Source of the DNA: Phycisphaerae bacterium
GTDB lineage: Bacteria; Chloroflexota; Anaerolineae; 4572-78; J111
Direction of reading: 5' to 3'
Length of the DNA: 64,000 bases
Assembly (NCBI GenBank): GCA_028285035.1
Contig: JANQQF010000061.1
Location: forward strand, 1 to 64,000
Shown here: positions 31,946 to 41,649 of the stretch, piece after piece
Numbering within the stretch: position 1 is the first letter of the stretch
How the letters are laid out: each line of letters starts with the position of its first letter
Made by a program: the position numbers and the translations under genes
Notes under the pieces: model-generated
Databases searched by the model: none
Told to the model about the DNA's origin: nothing
Seen by the model: the letters and a program-made list of their open reading frames with translations, nothing else

Positions 31946-32671
31946 TTAACCTACCTTTCTTATAATATGAGTCTGAAATGCTTGATAAGCCCAAAGTGAA
32001 AGCCCCCCGATGAGAAGCGTGGTATAGCTCAAAGTATAAACCCACTCCCACATCGCCAACTGCACATAGGCCCCTTGCATCAACACCGTTGGCGCACTGG
32101 TTGGAATGAGCAGAAAGAGAGGGTGTTCCAGCCAGCCGATGAAATACAGGAAAGGGAGTTGTAGGATAACGGCAATACCTGACATAGGGATCAGGAAATC
32201 TGTAATTTTATCAAAACGGACGACAAGGATGATGCCGATCAATGTATAAATAATCCCGATAGCCACGACACCAAGAAACAAGAGCAGTAGGTTGGGCAAG
32301 GTCAACGTTTCAGATAGACTCATCAACAACATCGTGCCCCCAATCATTACCACTGCTTCCAATGTAGCCAAAGCCGTTAGGGTGATAATCTTTGACCATA
32401 AATATTCTGAGGGACGAAGCGGCGAAACGATAATGGCCTTGAGTGTACCTTCATCCTTTTCAAAAATGATCATTGCAGCGACATAAAGCAGGGTAGATCC
32501 ACCAACGACAAGCAACATCAGGGTTGGAATGACCGAGAAGAGTTGGGTTGGCTGAGCTAATTGTGACAAGGCGATAGCCACCAGAATGCCTGCCCCGATG
32601 CCAATTGTATAGAGTTGGGTCCGAAATTGGATGATGACATCCATCTTCATCGCCGACAGTAATCTCATCAT
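31946..32671 (-). CDS. ABC-2 type exporter permease (first permease)
   Basis: 241 residues with about six TM segments. The loop EKDEGTLKAIIVSPLRPSEY after TM2 is the counterpart of the loop in the next permease, so the two are divergent paralogues. The gene overlaps the ATPase gene by four bases (ATGA), which shows tight coupling. Export of a toxic compound is suggested by the TetR gene at the head of the operon. No substrate can be named. Confidence 0.82.
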   Translation of the reverse strand: MMRLLSAMKMDVIIQFRTQLYTIGIGAGILVAIALSQLAQPTQLFSVIPTLMLLVVGGSTLLYVAAMIIFEKDEGTLKAIIVSPLRPSEYLWSKIITLTALATLEAVVMIGGTMLLMSLSETLTLPNLLLLFLGVVAIGIIYTLIGIILVVRFDKITDFLIPMSGIAVILQLPFLYFIGWLEHPLFLLIPTSAPTVLMQGAYVQLAMWEWVYTLSYTTLLIGGLSLWAYQAFQTHIIRKVG

Positions 32672-33531
32672 GCGGTTAGCTCCTGTCCTGTCACCTCGAT
32701 AAAAATATTTTCTAAGGTGGTTTCTTGGGTATGAATCGTTTCGAGATAATTGGCCGATTTAAGAAGATTGAGAAAGGCTTCATTGTGGCCCAAGCCATCT
32801 AAAGGAAATTCCTGATTTTGCGGCTGTTGAGCGCTGTTGAGATAAGTCACCTGTACATCCCGTTTACCATACTGTTTTTTGAGCGCTATCGGTGCGTCAA
32901 TCACCTGAATTTTACCGCCCGTGATGAAGGCCACCCGATCACATAATTCATCTGCCACCACCATATTATGGGTGGTGATAAAAATCGTGGTACCTTGTCT
33001 ACGAAGCTCCAGAATTAAATCTTTGATTTTACGCGCATTCACCGGGTCAAGCCCACTGGTTGGCTCATCCAAAAACAACAGCTTTGGCTTGTGGATGATA
33101 CTTCGAGCGACATTCAAACGAATTTTCATTCCCTTACTAAAATCTTCGACCTTCTTGTCTGCATCCTCTTGCAACCCAACCCAATCCAGCACTTCCATTG
33201 GATCGTGAGTGTCACCACTATATAGTGAACGGAAATGGTTTAGATTTTCGAGGGCAGTCAGCTTGAGATAGTGATTGGGTAGCTCAAAAGAAACCCCAAT
33301 ATGCTCATAATAATCTTGCCCCCACTCCCGAATCTCGCGGCCCATAATCTGAATATTACCCTCATATGCTTTTAACAAGGCGATCAAAATATTCTGCGTA
33401 GTCGATTTTCCAGCCCCAGACGGTCCAAGAAAGCCAAAGATTTCCTGTTCCGCAATTTCAAAGTTTAAGCCACGCAACGTTTCTTCTTTGGCCCTCGGGT
33501 ATGTGTATATTAAATTTTTAACCTTGATCAT
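32668..33531 (-). CDS. ABC exporter ATP-binding protein
   Basis: 287 residues with Walker A GPSGAGKST (about 36-44), a signature region FSKGMKIRLNVAR (the SKGM variant of LSGGQ), Walker B LLFLDEPTSGLDP and switch His in FITTHN. A C-terminal extension of about 70 residues (from about 215) is typical of multidrug and antibiotic exporters. It overlaps the TetR gene upstream and the permease gene downstream by four bases each. Confidence 0.93.
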   Translation of the reverse strand: MIKVKNLIYTYPRAKEETLRGLNFEIAEQEIFGFLGPSGAGKSTTQNILIALLKAYEGNIQIMGREIREWGQDYYEHIGVSFELPNHYLKLTALENLNHFRSLYSGDTHDPMEVLDWVGLQEDADKKVEDFSKGMKIRLNVARSIIHKPKLLFLDEPTSGLDPVNARKIKDLILELRRQGTTIFITTHNMVVADELCDRVAFITGGKIQVIDAPIALKKQYGKRDVQVTYLNSAQQPQNQEFPLDGLGHNEAFLNLLKSANYLETIHTQETTLENIFIEVTGQELTA

Positions 33532-34226
33532 TCTTCCTCACTTTCATCTTCGTTTTGACTCTCTGCAAGTTTTTGGCGGGCGGCTTCCGCGATTTGGCGG
33601 ACGATGACTTTGCCCGCTTCACTATCCCCCCCATCCTCCGGAGTTAAGGCTCGATCCATAAAATCGGCAATCCCTTCGATAATATCGGCAGTCGGGGGGA
33701 TATGCTCTGGGTCCATTACCTCGTTGATCGCCACCAAACCATAGGCTAACATATTCATAATATGAGCTGCGACCTTAGCATCGATGTCTTGTCGTACCGC
33801 ACCAGCTACCTGCATCATCTGCACAAATTTATGTCGGGTTGATTGGTCCTGCCGGCGAAAGAAGTTATCCGGCTTACGAAGATAGCTACCTAACACCCGG
33901 CTATCTTGTTTAAACATTGCCGTCATAAAGTCACTTTGCTTCAAGGCATAAAGTGTATTTTTATACATTCCGCCAATCGTCCCTCCTTTCGGATCAGACT
34001 CAAGTAAATCAAGCCACCGTTTGTTGTAGGCTGTTAGCTCCTCAATCAGCAACGCTTCAAACAAATCATCTTTTGTATCGAAATGTAAATAGATCGCTCC
34101 TTTGCTTACCCCGGCAGAGCGAGCAATATCGCTGACCGTTGTTTTGTCATACCCATAATGCACAAGTAAGTCTGCTGCTGCTGCCAGAATACGTTGCTTC
34201 CGGTCTTCGTTATCTGATTTCGTCAT
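33528..34226 (-). CDS. TetR-family repressor of the second exporter operon
   Basis: 232 residues from the ATG of MTKSDNEDRKQR, after AGAGGTG. The longest frame begins 14 codons earlier, inside the operator. The helix-turn-helix is clear (ILAAAADLLVHYGYDKTTV, DIARSAGVSKGAIYLHF). The acidic C-terminal tail (ESQNEDESEEE) is unusual but short. The gene overlaps the ATPase gene by four bases. A large inverted repeat in the promoter marks autoregulation. Confidence 0.92.
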   Translation of the reverse strand: MTKSDNEDRKQRILAAAADLLVHYGYDKTTVSDIARSAGVSKGAIYLHFDTKDDLFEALLIEELTAYNKRWLDLLESDPKGGTIGGMYKNTLYALKQSDFMTAMFKQDSRVLGSYLRKPDNFFRRQDQSTRHKFVQMMQVAGAVRQDIDAKVAAHIMNMLAYGLVAINEVMDPEHIPPTADIIEGIADFMDRALTPEDGGDSEAGKVIVRQIAEAARQKLAESQNEDESEEE

Positions 34227-34237
34227 CGCACCTCTTG

Positions 34238-34297
34238 ACCATATGACCAAAAATATAAATATGGTCATATGGTATCACTTTTATGAGTCTCTGTCAA
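34238..34297 (-). promoter_or_regulatory. Promoter and operator of the second TetR/ABC operon
   Basis: On the minus strand TTGACA (34292-34297), 17 bases, TACCAT (34269-34274). The inverted repeat ACCATATGACCA (34238-34249) with its complement (34262-34273) covers the -10 box and the start of transcription, with a 12-base A/T-rich centre. Each arm contains CATATG. A repressor bound here would block initiation. Confidence 0.8.
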
Positions 34298-34329
34298 GAC
34301 ATCAGCCCCGTTGCATTATCGTAATAAAT

Positions 34330-34358
34330 TTCGACATATCATGTCTAACAGGTATAGT
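34330..34358 (+). promoter_or_regulatory. Promoter of the molybdopterin oxidoreductase gene
   Basis: TTCGAC (34330-34335), 17 bases, TATAGT (34353-34358). The ATG at 34401 follows with AAGGAG six bases before it. Divergent from the TetR/ABC promoter, with start points about 100 bases apart. Confidence 0.55.
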
Positions 34359-34400
34359 TATAAAAGAGACATCGATCCTGATTACTCCAAGGAGAACACT

Positions 34401-35045
34401 ATGTTTTTTAGAAAAAAAGATAATGATAACATCAAAGCAAAATATGCTGATCGATTACCCCCAGGCCAATCTGTGACCTTAAAGTGGCCGGTCTTACATC
34501 TTGGGTCAGAACCCAACTTCAATCCGAATACCTGGGATTTCTATTTGTATGGCGCGGTTAAATCTCCGAAACGATTTACCTGGGACGAGTTCAGTGCCTT
34601 GCCCACAAAAGAGCAAATCTCCGATATGCATTGTGTCACCCGCTGGAGCAAGTTTGACAGCCGATTTGAAGGCGTGCCTGTGCAAGAGGTAATGAAGCAT
34701 ATCGAATTGCTCCCCGAAGCCAGCCATGTGATGGTTCATACCACAAATGGCTATACAACCAATTTATCCTTAGAAGATTTTTTGGATGATGATGTTATGT
34801 TCGTGACCAAATATGAGGGTGAAGTCCTCACACAGGAACACGGCTATCCAATGCGCCTGTTGGTCCCCAAGCTTTATCTTTGGAAAAGTGCTAAATGGGT
34901 CAATGGTTTGGAGTTTTTAACCGAGGACAAGCCTGGCTTTTGGGAGAAAAATGGATATCACATGCGAGGTGAGCCATTTAAAGAGGAGCGTTATGGTTCT
35001 TACGAAGTAAACACAATGCAGTCTATCCGTTCGAAACGATCATAG
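34401..35045 (+). CDS. Molybdopterin-dependent oxidoreductase, sulfite oxidase/MsrP fold
   Basis: 214 residues; the start after AAGGAG replaces a frame start 30 codons earlier. It has the small single-domain form of the sulfite oxidase family. MHCVTRWSKFD contains the Cys that binds molybdenum, and HTTNGYTTNLSLED and GYPMRLLVPKLYLWKSAKW bind the cofactor. There is no Tat signal and no heme or dimerisation domain, so it is a cytosolic enzyme of about half the usual length. This type is common in Chloroflexota and Deinococcota without known substrate. Confidence 0.87.
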   Translation: MFFRKKDNDNIKAKYADRLPPGQSVTLKWPVLHLGSEPNFNPNTWDFYLYGAVKSPKRFTWDEFSALPTKEQISDMHCVTRWSKFDSRFEGVPVQEVMKHIELLPEASHVMVHTTNGYTTNLSLEDFLDDDVMFVTKYEGEVLTQEHGYPMRLLVPKLYLWKSAKWVNGLEFLTEDKPGFWEKNGYHMRGEPFKEERYGSYEVNTMQSIRSKRS

Positions 35046-35069
35046 AACAAATTTACTAAAAATTTTAGG

Positions 35070-35097
35070 TTGACAATCCCCCCCCCCATGTTACAAT
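35070..35097 (+). promoter_or_regulatory. Promoter with a poly-C spacer upstream of the kinase gene
   Basis: TTGACA (35070-35075), a 16-base spacer that contains ten consecutive C (35078-35087), and TACAAT (35092-35097). The kinase gene starts about 110 bases downstream. Gain or loss of one C would change the spacer to 17 or 15 bases, which strongly affects promoter strength. This is the layout of phase-variable promoters. Confidence 0.7.
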
Positions 35098-35206
35098 GAA
35101 AGTAGTTTTATTGCTCGATTTCCAGCCTGCTCCCACCACGCCTTGCCCCATTTGATCGAACTTTGAAAAGGCGTTGTTGGTGCAGGCTATTTGATATTAC
35201 AGGGGA

Positions 35207-37648
35207 TTGCTGGCTTTGCGTTTGATCAGATTTTTATCATCCCGAATTCAATTCAAAATCATTTTGCCCTTTGCTGCCCTTACCCTAGCCGTGGCCCTTA
35301 TGGGCACTTATCTGAGTACAAACCTATTCGCTGGTTCCCTTGAGGAACGCTTTAGTCAACAACTCACGGATGCAGCTGATGGGGTAGCGGATAGTCTAGC
35401 CCAACGAGAGTTGGCCCATCTGGCCCAAATTCGAAGTATCGCCTTCACAGAGGGTGTCAATGAAGCGATTCGTGATGGAGATTTACAAACGCTACAAACG
35501 GTCGTGTTGATTGAGGTTACCAACAACAATATTGATCGCGTTGATGTGGTTAATCGAGATGGCGAACGGTTATTAACCGTTAGACGATTTCCTGGCCAAA
35601 ATGTGGCCACTGGATACACAACCGAAAACGAGCGGATTGATTTTATTACCTGGCCCACCGTCAATCATGTTCTCAATACCCAACCTGATGATCAGGGGGA
35701 CAAACGAGTCGCGTTGTCCGATATGGATGGCACCCCGTTATTCATCACGGCTGGCCCTGTTCGAATAGAGGATGAGGTTGTCGGTGCGATTTTGGTCAGC
35801 ACCTATATGTCTGATCTTTTACCCACAATCGAACGATCCGTTAGTACAAAAATTAGCCTTTACGATGCTGATGGCCGAGTGCTCGACTCGACCATTGGGA
35901 ATACGCCAAATATTTTTTCGGCCATAAACATCCCCCCCACCACAGTTGCCACCCTCAGAAATTCTAGTGGTTCCCGAAGTGTCCAGCAATCAATCAACAT
36001 TGCTGAGTCTGATTATGATATGCTCCCTAACATCTTCTGGGCACGCGGCGAAATTCTTGGTTTCTTTTCAGTCGCTGTCGAAACAACAGGAATTATCGAA
36101 GAAAGCCAAAATCTGCGACGCACGATGTTTCTCATCTTCGGGGCAGCCATGGTGCTGGTGTTTGGGATTGGCTTTATCACGTCAAATATGATTACCGGAC
36201 GCGTGCAAAAGCTCATGGAAAACGCTTTAGCCGTTGCGGAAGGTGATCTAACCCGCCGGACAGATCTGGCCTCGTATGATGAAATTGGCTCATTAGCTAG
36301 TTCCTTCAACTATATGACCACCACCCTGCAAAAGAAGATTGACGAGCTAACAGCGCTACACGAAAGCAGTACAACCATTACAGTACAATCTGGGCTTAAT
36401 TTGCAAATGGTCCTAGATGCGGTCACCTCAAGCATTAAAGAATTGATCCCAAACACCGATCAGGTCGTGGTGCATTTACTGGATGAGGAAAACCAAAAAC
36501 TGGATTTAATCGCCTCTACCTCAGGCCAAAGTGATCATTTTCCATCATTCCGATTTGAGAGGTATGGCCGTTTAGACAACATTTTAACTGAAGCTCGACC
36601 ACAATTTATTCCCTTTAACGAAATTGAGCGATATTCGCTCAATGGACACCCCTTCACCTATGCTCACACCAATCCACAAATGCTCATCGTGCCACTGGTG
36701 AACAGCCAAGAAGCGGTGGGAATGATTTCGCTCACGTTTAATGAGTTGGCAGTTGGGGATAATTCAGCCCAATTCGATGAAGACAATGAGCGGTTGCTGG
36801 GTACTTTTGCTAATCAGGCAGCAGTGGCGATCAAAAACGCCCAGCTCTTTGAAACCATCCAAAAAGCATTTGAAGAGTTGCGAGAGCTTGACCGTCTCAA
36901 AACGGAATTTATCAATATCGCCGCCCACGAATTACGAACCCCTCTCGGCTCAATCTTAGGGCACGCTAGTTCTGCCGAGAAACGAGCCCCCCCTAAATTA
37001 AAAAAGTATGTCAAATTTATTGTCATTAGTGCGGTTCGCATGAGAACAATGATTGATGCCATGCTTACCATCCAGCGACTTGATGCCGGAACCGCATTCT
37101 TAAAGGTGCGCCCGACCGATATCCGTAAACTTATCAAAAAAACAGTGGCCGATTATCAACCTATGGCCGAGTTGGAAGGGCATACAATTGAGATGCATCT
37201 ACCGGAGGAGCCATTGACTTTAGAGGTGGATGGCGAAAAATTAGGACTTGTTTTCTCTAACCTAATTTCCAACGCTATCAAATTCACCCCTGAGGAAGGC
37301 CTAATCGAGATTACCGCTCAAGACCAGGATCAAGGTATTTTAATCGCGGTTCGTGATACCGGAATTGGCCTGTCACTAGAAGATCAAAAGCAAGTTTTCG
37401 AGCGTTTCTACCAGGTTCGTCCTGAAAACATGACCAGTCATCAAAATTTAGGCGTAGGGGCTGGTCACGGGGGAATGGGCATCGGTCTGACTATCGTTAA
37501 AAACCTGGTGGAATTACATCAGGGCGAGGTTTGGCTCAAAAGCGAACTCAATCAAGGGAGCACCTTTTTTGTCAGGTTACCAAAACAGGTCGCCCCCCGT
37601 CCAGTTGAGCAGACCATGGCCACCATACCAGCTTCATTACCAACCTAA
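35207..37648 (+). CDS. Membrane sensor histidine kinase (Cache, HAMP, GAF, HisKA, HATPase)
   Basis: 813 residues if it starts at TTG 35207, directly after AGGGGA; a TTG nine bases later has better spacing, so the first residues are uncertain. TM1 at about 15-38 and TM2 at about 305-328 enclose a Cache-type sensor (DRVDVVNRDGERLLTV). HAMP is at about 328-382, and GAF at about 395-550. The HisKA box IAAHELRTPLG has His574. HATPase contains NLISNAIKFT, VRDTGIGLS and GGMGIGLTIVK. The PKD surface protein and a response regulator follow on the same strand, so the three may form one signalling unit. Confidence 0.93.
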   Translation: MLALRLIRFLSSRIQFKIILPFAALTLAVALMGTYLSTNLFAGSLEERFSQQLTDAADGVADSLAQRELAHLAQIRSIAFTEGVNEAIRDGDLQTLQTVVLIEVTNNNIDRVDVVNRDGERLLTVRRFPGQNVATGYTTENERIDFITWPTVNHVLNTQPDDQGDKRVALSDMDGTPLFITAGPVRIEDEVVGAILVSTYMSDLLPTIERSVSTKISLYDADGRVLDSTIGNTPNIFSAINIPPTTVATLRNSSGSRSVQQSINIAESDYDMLPNIFWARGEILGFFSVAVETTGIIEESQNLRRTMFLIFGAAMVLVFGIGFITSNMITGRVQKLMENALAVAEGDLTRRTDLASYDEIGSLASSFNYMTTTLQKKIDELTALHESSTTITVQSGLNLQMVLDAVTSSIKELIPNTDQVVVHLLDEENQKLDLIASTSGQSDHFPSFRFERYGRLDNILTEARPQFIPFNEIERYSLNGHPFTYAHTNPQMLIVPLVNSQEAVGMISLTFNELAVGDNSAQFDEDNERLLGTFANQAAVAIKNAQLFETIQKAFEELRELDRLKTEFINIAAHELRTPLGSILGHASSAEKRAPPKLKKYVKFIVISAVRMRTMIDAMLTIQRLDAGTAFLKVRPTDIRKLIKKTVADYQPMAELEGHTIEMHLPEEPLTLEVDGEKLGLVFSNLISNAIKFTPEEGLIEITAQDQDQGILIAVRDTGIGLSLEDQKQVFERFYQVRPENMTSHQNLGVGAGHGGMGIGLTIVKNLVELHQGEVWLKSELNQGSTFFVRLPKQVAPRPVEQTMATIPASLPT

Positions 37649-37765
37649 TGTCCCGCTAAAGTTCAATTAGCGGAAAAGTGTAGTTGTAGGGAAATAGTTA
37701 AGCAGAACCCAGTTTCAGTCTGAATTAATTATCAGAACCTGTTGGATTCTGCCCGAATTTGATCT

Positions 37766-40700
37766 ATGTCATCAAACGTGAGCAAATCAAGAGCAGAGAG
37801 AATTTCAGCACGAAACCGAAATCCTCGGAACAATAGACGTTCGGTGATTCTGTTCCTCTTGTTTTTGCTACTCAGTTTTTCATTAATTTTTTGTGTCGCC
37901 ACTCTTGGTATTCGACGTGACTCATTTAAAGATCTCAATTTAACCCCTATTCCCGAAATTGCAGCAAATTATGGTGTCGATCAAATTGCCGAGCTACAAC
38001 GCCCCGCCAAAGACTCTGACATCATCACAGACCGTCAACAGGATGATTTGATTACCAATTTGCCAACCCCAACAGCAATTCCAATTGCGGCTCAACCCAC
38101 CCTAGTTACAGAAGCAACACCTACACCTACCCCAACCGCAACGCCTGAAACACCCGCATTAGTTGTATTGATCAACGGGCCGTATTTAGGCGATGAAGGA
38201 AGTGACATTCCCGTTGAAGCTGAGTCTGAAAATCTTGTGGGTTTACTACCTGGCACCATTGACTATGAGTGGGATTTTGACAATGATGGTCAGTATGATG
38301 ACGGAGAGGGAGCCGCTACCGATGCCCAGTTTGATGATGAAGGCGAATATACGATCGGCGTACAGGCCTCTGATTTATTAGGCCGGGTTGCTACAGATAC
38401 GACCACTATTCTAGTCCGAAATGTAGCCCCAACCATTGTCTTCAATCAGGAATTGCTTGCGGTTAATGAAGCTGAAGAGTTTTTCCTTGAGGCCGAGGTC
38501 GATGACCCAGGGGACGACACTTTATTTTTCCAATGGATTTTTGGTGATAATGAGATCATTGAAAATACCTTGACGCCAATTATTTCATTTCCAGATGACG
38601 GTGATTATGCGGTAACTTTGCGCGTTGATGATAATGATGGAGGGGTAACTGAAGAAGCAATTCTAGTTGAAGTCAGCAACTTACCCCCCGTTGCGGAAGC
38701 TGGCGCGAACCAAATTGTCACCGAGGGAGACACGCTCATTTTTGTCGGTACAGCCACCGACCCGGCCGAAGAGTTTGATGAGTTAACCTACGCCTGGGAT
38801 TTAGATTATGATGGAAGTAATTTTGAAGTAAATGCCCTTGGGCCAACAGCTTCGGCCACTTACAATAACGGGCCGGATGATATTCTCGTTGCTCTACGGG
38901 TTCAAGATGAGGACGGAGGGTCTACAATTGACACACTAAATGTGCGGGTTAACAATGGAATACCCACCCTAACCAATGTAACCAGTTCGGGAAGTCGTAT
39001 CGAAGGCTCCCCCGTCACCCTGGAAATTATTGCGACAGATGTAGGTAGTGATACGTTGACCTTCAGCTTCGATTGGGAGAATGATGGAACATACGAAGTC
39101 ACTAGTTTATCAGCAATTGCCACAAATACTTGGCCAGATAATGGCGAGTATACGGTTGGGGTTCAGGTTGAAGATGGGAATGATGTCATTCGTAACACAG
39201 CCGTTATTTCAATCGCGAATGCCCCGCCCAAACCCGTTATCAACGGGCCAGCAGTTGTATTCAAAGAGGGCGAGTCTGTTGAGTTTAATGCAACTGGTAC
39301 AACTGATCCTGGTACATTAGATGTTCCATCTTTAAACTATAGCTGGGCTTTCGGCGATGGCACGGTCCTAACAGGAGAAACAGTGAGTCATGTCTTTGCT
39401 GACAACGATGTATTTAGTACAACCTTAACAGTAACGGATAAAGATGGTGGTATTGCAACCACAGGCACTTTCGTAGAAATAGCTAATGCCGATCCAGTGG
39501 CCGAGGCTGGAACAAATTTTTCAGTTGATGAAAATGTTTCGATCATTTCCCTAGCTGGGGTTGCTACCGACCCAGGAACTGATGATACGCTAATCTTTGA
39601 GTGGGACTACGATTATAACAATAATCCAGCTAACTTTCAGGTAGATGGGGCTGGACCAGATATTGATATCCCTACCAATCTTGGGGCACTTACCCGTCTT
39701 TTAGATGGTCCTGAGGTAAGAACATTTGGGTTGCGAGTCCGTGATGATGATTATGATGAGTTTGCCACTGACGACAAAGGGGAAAGTATTGACACCTTAC
39801 AGGTCACTGTAAATAATGTCGCCCCTGCGGTTATTGATGTAGGTCTTGATTCTCGATTTCTTGACAGCCCTGGTGTTTATCGTGTGATTGAGACACAACT
39901 CATCACTTTTACAGGTGAGGCAATAGATGTCGACCCAGATATAAATGCAGGACTCACTTATGATTGGGATATTGTTGGAAATGGAATAACCCCAGATGCG
40001 ACCGAGACAATTTCTGGCACCACAGCTTCGGCCTCAATTATTGTGCCAGTTTCCGCCGGGACCTATAATTTAGAGCTACTTGTTTTTGACAAAGATGGTG
40101 GGGTAGGAACAGGTAATGCAATACTTATTGTTGACAACGCCCTACCCACCGCAGTCGCTGACACAAATGCTCCAGGCGATGAAGGTACACCAATTTCCTT
40201 CTTTAGTACAAGAAGTTCCGATCCTTTCGGAGATCCATTAACCTATACTTGGGATTTTGGTGATGGCATTACAACAACAACGACAATAATGACTGTGACC
40301 CACACCTATTCTGATAGTGGTATCTTTCCAGTCACTTTGACTGTGGATGACGGAAAAGGTGGCTCTGACACAGACACAATTTCAACCCAGGTCAATAATG
40401 TAGATCCTACTATCCTCCTCCTCAATGCCAACCCCACGACGATCTCAGAAACAACTGCAGCCTTTCCAGCAGTTACTTTCATTTGGGCAGGCTCTGACGT
40501 ACTGGGTGACGAACCATTTTTGACCTATGATTGGGATTTTGGCGATGGCTCACCGCCAGCAATCAACGTTCCCCCTCCCAATATTGCCCACGCCTATAAT
40601 GATGATGGCAATTTCCTAGCCCAGTTAACTGTATCAGATGATGATGGGGGCAGTACGACCCAAAGTATCCCAATTACTGTTGTCAACTTACCTCCAACAG

Positions 40701-41584
40701 CCGCGGCAAATATAATAACAGCTGGGCCATATGATGAAGGCGATGTCATTAATTTTGATGCTGGAGGATCAAGCGACCCTGGGGCAGACACCCTAACCTA
40801 TACTTGGGACTTTGGTGATGGTATCATCACTTCTACCACAAATACGATTATACCTCACACTTATATCGATGAGGGTGTTTATCCTATTATCTTAACAGTT
40901 TCCGATGGAGATGGCGGGGTGGATGTTGATACAACACTAAGCGTCACTGTTCAAAATGTCGACCCCACTGCGGTCGCCACGATAACAACGGCAGCGCCTT
41001 ATACAGAGGGGCAATCGCTCCGTTTTAGTGGCAATGGATCAAGCGACCCTGGTTTGGCTGATACGCTAACTTACACTTGGAATTTTGATGATGGGGTTAT
41101 CACTTCAACCACGAACCTCACAATTACACATATTTTCCCAGATGATAATCTGTATACGGTTGTACTAACTGTGACAGATGGTGATGGAGGACAAGATGTC
41201 ACCAGCTTGCCTATGACCATACAAAATGCCGCCCCTACGGTCAATGCAAACGGGCCTTATACAACAACAGTCAGCACCGTGGTGACTGTTACAGCTAGTG
41301 GGGTTGACGTTCCGGCTGATATCTTAACTTATCGCTGGGATTTGGACAATGATGGCATTTTCGAAGCAGTTGGGCAAAGTGCCCTCTTTACTTCAAGTGT
41401 TGCAGGAACATTTGTGATCACAGTTGAGGTCGATGATGGTGATGGAGGTATCACCATTGATGCGACGACCGTAACTGTTAGCACATTCGCTCCATTACTT
41501 TTTGGACTTGGTCTTAGTTACGCAATACAAGGAATTGTTACCCAATTAAGGCGTCGAAGGCGAAATAACGCCAAACCCTCTTAG
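37766..41584 (+). CDS. Large membrane-anchored protein with about twelve PKD repeats
   Basis: 1272 residues. A TM segment lies at about 29-51, after an Arg-rich start. A TP-rich linker (about 95-130) precedes about twelve PKD-like domains up to about residue 1235. They show recurring YTWDFGDG or YEWDFDNDG strands and closing strands such as TLTVSDGDGG and VDDGDGG. The C-terminus is a short hydrophobic stretch followed by RRRRR. PKD domains are beta-sandwiches used in adhesion and polysaccharide binding. No enzyme domain and no LPxTG motif are seen. It lies between the kinase and the single-domain regulator. Confidence 0.9.
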   Translation: MSSNVSKSRAERISARNRNPRNNRRSVILFLLFLLLSFSLIFCVATLGIRRDSFKDLNLTPIPEIAANYGVDQIAELQRPAKDSDIITDRQQDDLITNLPTPTAIPIAAQPTLVTEATPTPTPTATPETPALVVLINGPYLGDEGSDIPVEAESENLVGLLPGTIDYEWDFDNDGQYDDGEGAATDAQFDDEGEYTIGVQASDLLGRVATDTTTILVRNVAPTIVFNQELLAVNEAEEFFLEAEVDDPGDDTLFFQWIFGDNEIIENTLTPIISFPDDGDYAVTLRVDDNDGGVTEEAILVEVSNLPPVAEAGANQIVTEGDTLIFVGTATDPAEEFDELTYAWDLDYDGSNFEVNALGPTASATYNNGPDDILVALRVQDEDGGSTIDTLNVRVNNGIPTLTNVTSSGSRIEGSPVTLEIIATDVGSDTLTFSFDWENDGTYEVTSLSAIATNTWPDNGEYTVGVQVEDGNDVIRNTAVISIANAPPKPVINGPAVVFKEGESVEFNATGTTDPGTLDVPSLNYSWAFGDGTVLTGETVSHVFADNDVFSTTLTVTDKDGGIATTGTFVEIANADPVAEAGTNFSVDENVSIISLAGVATDPGTDDTLIFEWDYDYNNNPANFQVDGAGPDIDIPTNLGALTRLLDGPEVRTFGLRVRDDDYDEFATDDKGESIDTLQVTVNNVAPAVIDVGLDSRFLDSPGVYRVIETQLITFTGEAIDVDPDINAGLTYDWDIVGNGITPDATETISGTTASASIIVPVSAGTYNLELLVFDKDGGVGTGNAILIVDNALPTAVADTNAPGDEGTPISFFSTRSSDPFGDPLTYTWDFGDGITTTTTIMTVTHTYSDSGIFPVTLTVDDGKGGSDTDTISTQVNNVDPTILLLNANPTTISETTAAFPAVTFIWAGSDVLGDEPFLTYDWDFGDGSPPAINVPPPNIAHAYNDDGNFLAQLTVSDDDGGSTTQSIPITVVNLPPTAAANIITAGPYDEGDVINFDAGGSSDPGADTLTYTWDFGDGIITSTTNTIIPHTYIDEGVYPIILTVSDGDGGVDVDTTLSVTVQNVDPTAVATITTAAPYTEGQSLRFSGNGSSDPGLADTLTYTWNFDDGVITSTTNLTITHIFPDDNLYTVVLTVTDGDGGQDVTSLPMTIQNAAPTVNANGPYTTTVSTVVTVTASGVDVPADILTYRWDLDNDGIFEAVGQSALFTSSVAGTFVITVEVDDGDGGITIDATTVTVSTFAPLLFGLGLSYAIQGIVTQLRRRRRNNAKPS

Positions 41585-41649
41585 GTGTTTGGCAAATTGA
41601 TAAAACATATAGCATAATAATCATATCTTTGTAAACTTGGGAGAAATAC

